From Sinonovacula constricta (lineage: Eukaryota > Mollusca > Bivalvia > Cardiida > Solecurtidae), in contig CM017561.1 in the NCBI GenBank assembly GCA_007844125.1, positions 18,169,513 through 18,233,512 on the forward strand: DNA of 64,000 nucleotides, read 5' to 3'. Both the position numbers and the translations under genes were made by a program. Positions 24,701-35,200 of the stretch are shown in pieces; positions within the stretch are counted from its first letter, which is position 1; each line of letters starts with the position of its first letter. Under the pieces are notes generated by a model. The model did not search any database. It was not told where the DNA came from and saw nothing but the letters and a program-made list of their open reading frames with translations.

Positions 24701-25889
24701 ACAGAAATAATATAACAATATTTTAATAATCAAATATATCTATTTAACATTTGCATTTATTTAAAACACACACTAATGCACAATTACTTTTATATGTGTA
24801 ACATTTCCTCGGTATTCAAGTTTTGTTAAAATTTGAACTTAATGGTTCCACTTTTGTAATTAAGAATATTTTATTTGGAGTCATATTGCAAAAAAACAAA
24901 CAAACACAACAAGGTCGTGATAAAAAAAATCATGTTTGTAGAGCGTGTATATGTAACAATCACACTCTTTTGTAAACACTGATTATTCCAAAAATCAGAT
25001 CAAAATACAACACAAAACAACACAACATTTATATAGCGCAGTATCTGATAAAATACTCTCAGCGCTTTACAAAATCATCATATTTAATTAGTTAGATATA
25101 ATGAAAGGAGAAAACATGTAAATATAAGAGACCAATAAGATGTTATAACAAAATAATAAAAATAAACATATTTGTAATGAATGATTAAGACATGTACACT
25201 GTATGCCTTTGATTAATTGTAGTTCACATTGTATTATCTGTAGGAACTCGCATAGAATCTTTTCTTCTTTTTTCCTTTTGATTTAGGAAGTGGAGATTTA
25301 AACAACAAACTGCTCTGAATACCACTGCTAAGGTGCTTAACACAGAATGTGGTAGTCAAATGAATGATCTCTTGAAAGCAGGTAGAGCTTGAGAACTTGA
25401 TGCAATTTGAAATAAATTAAGAAGAAAGTGGTAAACTCGGTCAACAAAATGGGTATTAACAAACAAAGATGGGGAACATAACTTTGCTCGATTCTTTGTT
25501 AGGGATTTGAAATCAAAGGATGCAAAATATAAAAAATACCAACACACAAAATTAAATCAGTATTCTTCAAGTCAAAGAAGTAGATAGACCGGTATACATA
25601 AAACCGGAAGTAAAACCACAAAACGATGTTAGAATAAGAAGGATCATTTCGCTTCATAGGTCTTTCTTTGGAACATAATTAGGTGGCCACTGTGGTCAAT
25701 CATTCTCTGACTAAAGATAACACACTGCACCGAGTCCGATTGTCTAAAAAGAAACTGGATTGTACAGGGTTCAAGACTAGATATGGCTTTTATAATGATT
25801 TACTTAAGTACGAAATTAATTAAAACATGGTACAATAAACGACTTGGTGAAAGCAAATTAGAATTATACACAGACTTGAAGAGGCATCA

Positions 25890-26435
25890 AAGATATTGTT
25901 TTACCATGTGTTATCTGCAAATAATGGTCGTAGAATAGCTATATTGACTTATGCATCGCTTGGTAATATTAATGACGGGGCTGGAAGTATTGGAGCATAC
26001 ATTATTTGGTTGATGGACAAGGAAGGACAGTATTGTCTGATATTGTACCAGGCAAATACAATCAAAAGAATTATGTGATCAACGAAAGCTGTTGAAGTTA
26101 TTTGTCTCCAAGCTGTTATCTACTACTTTCATAAAGTATAATATCTTATTCTTGCCGGAAGACAAATTGATGTCAAAATATATGCTTTCATTGGCAACAA
26201 ACGTATAATAGAGGTAGTGATTTCAATAAAAGGTATTGCTTACAGAATACTGTGATTGAACATAGCAGCTATTCAGGAAAAGATTCGGCGTGAAGAGGTG
26301 AAGAACATCAACTGGATACCAGGGAACCTTCAGCTGGCGAACATTATGACTAAAAGAAAGGCCTTTTGTAGTCATCTCAAGCATGTCTTACAGACTGGTT
26401 ACATATTTCAAGCTGTGGTAGAACTTCTAAGTTAA
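25890..26435 (+). pseudogene. Decayed Copia-type retrotransposon fragment, RNase H end of pol
   Basis: The translation contains ASLGNINDGAGSIGAYIIWL, which resembles the start of the RNase H domain in Copia-family polyproteins. After in-frame stops and shifts comes REEVKNINWIPGNLQLANIM followed by TKRKA, which matches the usual C-terminal phrase of that domain, ending in the 'W.PG..QLAD.LTK' motif. The stops around 26076 and 26254 make it non-functional. No LTRs were recognised. This is a retrotransposon relic, not a host gene. Confidence 0.75.
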
Positions 26436-27090
26436 CAAATACAGTTATGTAGTAGATGAGCTGGCAGTGTGAACTTGTTGCACGATATGAGTTCTAGTAG
26501 TGACAAGTTCACGCTATCTACAAACATACTATGTTTGAACAGTAAAATTATTTCCAACTTATTGTTTAATGATTGTTAATGTTTGATTTTATGAAATTTA
26601 GTGCTTAGCCGTTCATATATTTTTAAAACAGAAACAAAATTATTCCAGAAACCCCAGATACCATTTTTAATACTTTAGCTTTTGCACTTTTATTACTGCA
26701 TGTTTTATCACGAATACGTCAAATGTCGAGTTTAATGCATTTGCAGTGGGTTTGTTTTGTTTTATTGAGTTACGTTGGCCTTTTTATAAAGGAAAATAGA
26801 AAAAGAAACTAAGTAATGTTAGAAGTGTTTATATAAGGGAGACAAGTAATGTAGCCTTATCTCATTTAATATGTTACGGAAAAAACGTTTTAGGACCTTC
26901 TTGTATGGAGGTTAGAATGGTTATGAATGCACCTGACGTTTTAATCTGATCTTGATATGTGTGTGTGTGTGTTAAATAAACAATGAACTGAGTAAGTGTT
27001 GTTGGTACACATGGCACACATGTTAGCAGTCATAGAGATCCACAATCATCCGGATTAGAAAACTGGATTTGCAACATTTTAGTCGTGTCT

Positions 27091-27530
27091 TATAGCTTGC
27101 GTATAATAACCCCGACTTGACCTTTAATATTAGCATCTATTAACGATCTAGCTCACACCTATATAAGATCAATACCACGCCTTCCTTCCACCTCGGCAAT
27201 TTACGAAATTACACGGGAAACTCAATGCCATACCTTGCCACTCGATCCAAGGTCGACTCCAGTATTCCAATAATTGAAAAAAATCTCTTTCGAGGCTCAA
27301 ACCCGTGACTTTTCGATCGCGGGCATTGCACGGTAACCCCTCGGCCACGCCGGTACTGTTAAGCCTCATACTTGTATTGAATATATAAACATTATGATTG
27401 TTCAACAAACATACCCGATCTTAGACGACTGTCAGCGATTGCATTATCGATAACTAATTTTGCGTTCGTATTCGATAGATAATATATTCTTGCATAAAGG
27501 TCAAGTCGGGGTTATTATAAGCAAGCTATA
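27091..27530. mobile_element. Non-autonomous inverted-repeat element (MITE-like), 440 bp
   Basis: Terminal inverted repeats of about 35 bases, 'tatagcttgc' then 'ataataaccccgacttgacc' at 27091-27132, return inverted at 27496-27530 with two or three mismatches. The outermost bases read TA, which would fit a TA target duplication of the Tc1/mariner kind. No transposase is encoded. It ends about 140 bases from the stop codon of the gene at 27671. Confidence 0.8.
27290..27353 (-). other. tRNA-like core inside the inverted-repeat element
   Basis: On the minus strand 'ggcgtggccgaggggttacc' looks like the D-arm/A box of a Ser- or Leu-type tRNA, and 'gggtttgagcctc' fits a B box. An intact acceptor stem and 3' half were not found, so this is a tRNA pseudogene or SINE head rather than a working tRNA. 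Confidence 0.5.
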
Positions 27531-27670
27531 CGTGAAAATTAATACTGATTTGAACTTGTATTGCAGAAAATATTTCAAATAATGCATAAAGGTAAGTTTA
27601 TGGTAATAAAATAGGAGTCAATCGTAGTTACTGTAATTACTAATCGTACATCAATACATGCCACCATGAA

Positions 27671-29256
27671 CTACCGTTTTCTCTGCCAGAGGTGCTTTGG
27701 TGCCAGTGTCCGTTTGATTGAACTTCGCTGAACACCTCTGAGCTCATTTGAAAGATCTGACGCATTTAATCGCACTCCAATATTTCTATCCAAACACTGC
27801 AAAAGTCTCTTTTTCACTATTGGCGAGAATGAAGAGTTTTCCACACTACTTTTGAGGACAGACACGGCGTATATTTGAGAGAATTCTCGTAGAGATAATT
27901 TCCGCTCCACGTTGAACGCCTGGAAGTATCTGTCTTTGACCTCTAATGCTAGAAGGGCAAAAGAGTACATGTCAGAGAAAGACATGTATGTTTCACCAGC
28001 GAGAACTTCCGGTGCGATGTACACGCGGTCAGAGGCGAGATTGTCAAGGTCAACCGGAAGTAGTTTTATGGCACGCGGAAGGCACTGCCCAGTAATCTTT
28101 ACATCTCCTGTGGATCTTTCCTGCAACAAAGGTAACGGCCAGAGTAAAAAGCAATGGCATAACCATATATGTTTATAAGAGATATTTGATTTGTTGGCAT
28201 CCGACTGTGATGCACATTAATGACTTTTACATCATAGAACACCGTAGACAGTTCAAAAGCAATCAATTTCTTTGACGAACTGCGTTATCAAATCATTGTA
28301 TGCACAGGGTTTACAAGATTAACTTCCCTGTGATTGTTCGTGTGATCACTTGAACCTTTTAATCTATATAAACTAACAAAACAATACGGACTGTGTAAAG
28401 GTTGTCTTGATTGCGATGTGGTTTGTGCATTATATATGTCCATGTATTACTAAAGTGATATTATGTGAATACCTTCGTTCTATGCCGTTTTAAATTTTGC
28501 TATATGTTGTAATACTCATAGGACTTTGTCATATATTCTTATTATTAATGATAGGCCGATCTGTGAATTACCACCAAATTACTAGATTTCTTTGGAGCCA
28601 TCAAGTTAGAATCTTGCTCATACATTTAAAACTGGAAGCTAAACAACACGACAACAGCGACAATGAAATTGAAGCCTTTAAGATAGCTTTACCACAGTAA
28701 GTGAGTCCTTTCTCAGATCCATGTGGACGAGTCCCTTTGAGTGGATGTACTGGAGAGCCGAAAGTGTCTCTAGCAGAAGTTTTTTCTCGTCGATTTGGAA
28801 ATGATCTAACATATAGTCGGCCACTGACACGAGATCCCCAGCGAAGATAAGGGCAGGTATGGGCGTTTCCTTATATTGGAACACGCCCTTCAGTTCTGCC
28901 ACACACACGTCGCTGACTAGGAGACACCTGGAAACGGAAGAAATTGATTGATTTTCTATTCTGAATATTCAATTAAAACTCTTGGGAAGTCGTTTTCTGT
29001 TAATCAGAAATTGTTCAAAATTAGGCAAAAAGTGTCGATTAGACCAGTCAGCTTTCGACTGTTTTTGATATTCATTATATTTAAACCTTCTAACCGTTTA
29101 TCTACTACGGTATAATAACTTCGTGCCACTTTGTATGTTACTGATACCTTAGTTTGGCCACCTCTTGGTCAATGCTGTCGATGTTGGCTTTGCTCGTGTA
29201 TAGTTTTACCATGACATAATGCGTCTCACTGCCCTTTGTTATTCTACCACGGTGGA
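27671..29256 (-). other. Pseudokinase exons of the 27671-37805 gene
   Basis: Exons 29148-29256, 28693-28927 and 27671-28120 encode the kinase-like end. Recognisable are the beta3 strand VMVKLY, alphaC 'DQEVAKLR', the helix before the catalytic loop 'LSALQYIHSKGLVH', the altered loop MDLRKDS, the altered metal-binding segment VKITGQCLPR, the APE segment VYIAPEVL and the helix-F phrase SDMYSFALLALE. No GxGxxG glycine loop is visible. The Asn that should follow the loop is Ser. These losses predict little or no phosphotransfer. Confidence 0.85.
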
Positions 29257-32200
29257 CTGGAACACATACAGAAACTTGGTTTATAAACACAATACAATAT
29301 ATCCTCTTTATGACAGTCTTACTTGTTTTGATTTTGAACCATTCTTAATAAGGACATTACAATTTGCAAGGTTAACCCAAACTGTTTATCGCCCTTTACA
29401 AATTAACTAATGCAAACTAATTTTGCTACAAAAATGTGTTCACTGTTCAATTATGTTTAGAAACTCAAAAACAATAAACTGGAACTAACACAAATTTTAA
29501 TGGTCAATGAACATTTTTTTATAGAAAAGGATCTGTAAATCTAAGATTTGCCATGAATCCAAAATAAGTCATATCGATATTTAATCCTAAACACGGCGCC
29601 TATAGCATTAAAAAGGAACACTTATTATACTGATTCGTAGATGAGTAAAACATATTTGAGAAATAAAAAATTAATACATACACAAAAATCAAAACTAATT
29701 TTATTGAATCACGGCTGAAGCTATATTCGTAAATTCTGACCCTAAAATGAAAAAAACAACAAAAAACCCACAAACTAATAAGTGAATACAATTTATACCT
29801 GAATGCCACAGACCGTGAGGTAACTTTGATACATCTGATCCTTCTTCCGAGGAGAATTTTGTCATCAAATCGAGAACCGAATTCTTTTTAACAAACTTTC
29901 TCTTTGACGCTTGTGATGGCCTGTAATCATAATTCAGAACCTCAATCTCGTTTTCTTTAAAGTCATTAATTGCCATGTTTCCCTCACCATATCGTGCAAG
30001 GGTACTGCGTAATCGCTCCACTTTAGACATCATTTGTACATAGTGATCAATGCTCTTTTTATCCTGCATGATTTCTGATTCCAACTTCTCAAGAAGTGTC
30101 ATATTAGAAGACACAAAACTGGGCAATATATTCTCAAGCTGATTGATGTAGTTTAAAGGCTTCTGCATCATTTCTCTGACAAATGTCTCTAACCGGTTCT
30201 CTTTAGACTTTATCATTTCCTTAAGAAGCTTTTCTGCTTTCTCTTGTGCAATACGTTCTGGATTTGCTTCATAAGCCTTAAGCTTTTTGTCGTCATGCTT
30301 TTTCCGAATTTTCTTTGTTAGCAATTTTGATATTCTATGGATAACCTTAGCCGGCACATCGCTTTCGACAAGGCCTGCTTCTTTAAAGTCCTCAAGTGAG
30401 TGGCACATACTTGTCAGGTTTGCGATGCTTGACGTTCTCGAGATTGCTTTGTTCATGGCAGATCGCTCTATGTCTCCGAGCTCATTTTCTAGATGGCACA
30501 GGTTGAGTTTTGCTTCTCGAGCAAGTCGTGTTTGTAGTTCAGGAATGTATTGTTGCTCTTTATCCCATTCCTCTAACAGGTCTGTGAGTCGATCTTCAAA
30601 AGCTGCCTCGATGTGTCGCTTGACCCAGTCCCATGTTCCTGATGCCATTTCCATGTCAGGCAGTTCACCTTCCTTTTTCCCCCAACCTTTGGTCAGTTTG
30701 AGTTTTGCCTCTGGTGTCTCAAGATAGGACCGCACCTGCGTTGCATATTGAATGTGTTTATTTAAAAACTTAAAATAAAAAAAAATAATTAAGTGTCTCA
30801 TTTTAAAAATATGTGGTCATGTGTTAAATACATCATCATCTTGTTAAGTTCTATTCACATTGGAATTGTTTAGTATTTATACAGAAGACTACATTCATCC
30901 AAAACTAAGGAAATATGTGTGCGTTTGTGTTTGTTCTTAAACGACATTTAATATTCAGAGGTCAGTTTGGACTATTTTCACGCGCTTCTCATTTTGTCAT
31001 TTCTTAGATGTTAACGTTAAATTATTGAGTCTCTTTTGGTCTTAAGGTCAATTATTTCTCTATTGATACATTAACTGTAAAGCAGATATACACGTCTCAG
31101 CTGGGATGAAGGAACATATATTATCAAAACGTCTCATCTTGGATGAAAGAACAGATATACACAAAAGGTCTCACCTGGGACGAAAGGTCCATTACAACAT
31201 TGTCAACTTCTTCTTTCAGTCCCCGGACAACGTCGTCAGATTTGGTCCTTAATGTTTTGAGCTTCTGCTTGATGTCACTGGTTCTTTTCTGACGATCTCT
31301 TTCGCTCATCTCCATCCGAGTGACAACTGTATACATATAGTACACGCTCCGGTTGATTACCACGCCAAGCCATCTAAAAGACAATTACAGTTTAAGTTCA
31401 CAGTTTTGATATATTTGATATGTAAGAATGTGGTTCTGTTATGTGTTAGGAAAGCCAATGTATCAAACGTATCTACAGTACATATTTAACTTTAAATATT
31501 AAGAAGTCATTTTTAAAAAAAATCTACATCATAATCAGTGTTTGTAAGAAAAACAAGTACCAGCAGAACAATTGTTAATTCTACAGCGTTATTTATTTAT
31601 TACAAAAGTTATTTTGTTTACCAGAGTTATTCAATTAATGGTATTTAACTTACCAAATATAACTTATCAAAGTATTTTTATACATGTTTTAAATGTATCA
31701 GTATTTTTCATTATAAAATCACGAATGCAACTCTTAATAAGGTTCCTTTTAGTAATTAATAACGCATATGCTTAAGCGCGTGATAAGTCATACTTTATTC
31801 TTGATTGGATATAATTAATATCATTAATCAAATCATTCAAAATAAAACGTACTTGTACGAGGCGCGTATTCTTTTGTCAAGAGAAACCTCGACCAATTTA
31901 TTCAGGCCGTACAAAAGAGCGACGAAATCTTCAGTGATATAACTAGGATTAACAGAGAACTCTCGCTGGGCGACGGCGGTCGAAAAGAACACTGTGCTGC
32001 TGGGGTCAAAGTCAGGCCAACATTTGCTGAGTTGTTTGAGTGTGTTTGCGCGGACCTCTTTCTTGTCTTTGTCAGGTACCATGTCCCAGCGGTTACACAC
32101 AAACAGAGCCGCCTTTGGGTTAAACTTGACAATATCCGTGCTGTTCCGCTGACTCTTGATGATGAGACTCATGAGATTTACAAGCTGGAATACAATGAAC

Positions 32201-35200
32201 AGTGTTCGAATTAGAAAGCTCGATTCCTTACATCGGAGTGCTTTAAATGCATCAATCATTTTTAACATCGGGAAGCTTTGAATACACCTGTCAATTTTCT
32301 GTACATCCGGTTGCAAGTGTATGCATGCATCGCTAACGACAGTTTTTGCTTTCTTTTGTATGATGGTTTAGCGCTCTGGTTTATATATATTATTCTTCAC
32401 GTTTAGTCAGTAAGATCTAAAAATACACCGAATAAAGTGTGAATGTGTAAACTTTTATAAGGGTAAGGCAATTTTCTTTTAAACAGGTGTTGTGACCGTT
32501 AGTTAACCGTCCAGTTGTTCTACTTAAAATTATAATATGATTATCATAGGAAATTTGAAAAAGTCATATGAGCATTGCAACATATACCAAAATTAGAAAG
32601 GGCACAGGACAAAGGTATTCACATACAAGCCAAATGTTTAAGTAACAAATCTGTGATGAGTCATTAAAGAAAAATAGCTAACCCAACAAACCGCATTGGA
32701 ACGGTCAATCGGCAAAAGGAACAGACTGGGGTAAACGCATCAAACATCACTGATTGTAACGGTTGAAACGGTCAATACAATGAAATCAAAATAAATAAAT
32801 AAATAAAATAAATATCTTATATTATAGATTTGTGTATAACCATTTTATAGACGCAGTCATTGACAGGTGTTTTAGTGTAATAAAATAAAGAATACAAACA
32901 CTTTCATAACTTAACCTAGTTTGAAAATTGTCCACATTGTTATAGGGCTCTTTATATTACATGTCCAAGTTAGGTCATGGCTGCTATAATTCGTTCTAGG
33001 ATAAGGTGACTATTGACTGAACTATAGAGAAATACCCGAAATAATTAATACGCCAGGTGTTTTGCCAATAAGTTTAGAAGCTAAATGCCCGCACTTGAAA
33101 AAGAAATCTGATGTTCGTGTTAGTAAAGCTCATTATCGTGACTTTTTTGTTTTTGTTGTTGTTGATGGTTGTTGCTTATCTTGCAACTAAACTTCGATCA
33201 ATACTTCTCTCGTAGCCAGAAAACTTAGCTAACGACACAAAAGATTGGTATGCTTAAATCACCACAGATATGATATAATAGGTAAATAAGAAAGGGTCTT
33301 ATCAAAATTTCCACAGATATTTAAATTTAACCTACCTCTAGACAAAGGCAAACAGGGTATTTCAAGTAAAATAAACCTAAGCCCAATGTATGTCAAAAGA
33401 AAATATACGTGACTAGCCATCATACCCTGTCTTCGGCGATGCCTAGGGCGTTGTCAGTCATGATAACGTACATGAAGCCAAGGATTTGATGACTGTGAAT
33501 GTATTCCATCAAATACTCCTGTAGGTACTCGTTCTCCCCTACTCCGGGTGTGTCTACCAACACCAGGCCAGACTGGATTACAGAAATATTTATTATAGCC
33601 TAATAGCATATAATCACACATGCAACAAAGGATTTGGTGACTGTGAATGCACTTCATAAAATGGAAGAGCACATATCTCCGATTATTAAATCACTGAAGA
33701 TGTCATATACCAGGCTACCATTTATAACTCGCTCTCTTCTACACAGGATCTGTATAGTGATTAGAAATATATCAATATAGAATGAAGAGTAAATTATCAA
33801 ATGTATCAAATATATTAGAAAAAACTGACCATATGTTTGTTCTAAAGACCTGTAACACTACTAGCAGCAGTATATAGTTAGGTAAATATTCATTGAGATT
33901 ATTATATAAATAATTTGCTGAGTTAATAGTAAAGTTAAGTAATATATACACAAGTATGCACGCACGTACAAATTTTATGTATGAATGTATGTATGTATGC
34001 ATTCTTTGCTCATTAAAGAGTAACTTACTGCAATTGACTAGAAACTAGCAATAATATAATTCAACCTCATTTAGGAAATTAGAAAAGATTATTAGACCTT
34101 AATCGTACAGAAAACACAACGCTATGATAAATTAAGAATGCCCATATGAGGAAAAGATGTAATAAAACTCAGCAACCAACACAAATAAAACAAACAAAAA
34201 AACTATTGAGAAATAATAATAACATAATACACATTTTTTATGTATTGCAGTTTGTATAATGACTTCACGAAGTGTAGAACTAAGAAGTATACCATAATTA
34301 TGATTTACATATTAATTATATGTTTAACCTCTTCAGGTGTTGCAAAGCTTAAAACATACCTCCAGCATCGTTAGTGGCAAGTAGATCTGGATCTCAGAGA
34401 TGTCGTGAGCCTTCTTTCGTTTCTCGTATACATCAGCCTGGCTGGCGTCCTTGCTAAAGTAGGCCCGGCTCTGGAGCCTCTGTAAGCCCTCTAGGTCCAG
34501 TTGGTCTATAGTCTCGATGGTGCCATCTTTGAAGAGAATCTTGGCGCATCTGCGGATACTATATCGGATTATGGTGATGCATGAGGTGCAAGGCAGCATA
34601 TGGGACGGCAGTATGGACTCTCCAAGGAGTAGGTTAAGGAGACTTGATTTGCCTGCGGAGGACTCGCCTATTGGAGCAGAAAGGGTATTAACGTAAATAA
34701 CAATATATGATTACAAGACAGTACATAAATGATATATTTGGTTGTACAACTAATTGCAGAGAATTGGCCTATAGAGAGAGAAATGGCAACAGATTTAAAC
34801 TGATCTAGAATGTGTTTGGAGGGTGATTTAAAATATAATAACAAGTAAAAGTTGATGCAGAGCATCAATGTCGCCGAAAATAATGTAGAAATAGAATGTT
34901 GTGAACAGAGCATTCGACAAAAGAAATGTTTTCGCAACGCATTTGCATATATGAGCTATGACAATCTTATACCTTGGACCAACATTTACATTATAATTAA
35001 CAGAACATCTCATTTAGTATATAAACAGGTCCTGTTTTAATAAATAAATCATCATCCAAATCAACCATCCATAAAATATTCTTAATACACGATATTTAAC
35101 CTTAAATACTTAAGAAACATTTCCGAATTGTTGGTCAATGCATGTCTTTGTTGGTCATTTTCGGTCATTATAATGTTAATTCGTATCCATATGGTTTCGT

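Larger units (their letters stand above)
20420..27670. other. Gene-poor stretch with mobile-element remains
   Basis: No exon is supported. The parts worth naming are a dimeric SINE, a CRE plus hairpin, a Copia-type fragment and an inverted-repeat element, each listed separately. At 25035-25065 there is 'tttatatagcgc' followed by 'cagcgctttacaa', a repeat-like phrase. The rest (21.8-24.9 kb) shows AT-rich unique sequence with only short scattered ORFs. Confidence 0.5.
31853..34667 (-). other. GTPase-domain exons (G1 to G4) of the 27671-37805 gene
   Basis: Exon 34360-34667 opens with the second half of a Gly codon and encodes ESSAGKSSLLNLLLGESILP, a classical Walker A in a dynamin-family setting. 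LPCTS follows and supplies a candidate switch-I Thr. Exon 33426-33572 encodes VLVDTPGVGENEYL, the G3 motif, and a following 'MTDNALG'. Exon 31853-32184 encodes ALFVCNRWDMV, the G4 specificity motif with Arg where Lys is usual, then FFSTA near the expected G5 place. The key residues for nucleotide binding therefore look intact, unlike the kinase end of the same protein. Confidence 0.85.
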
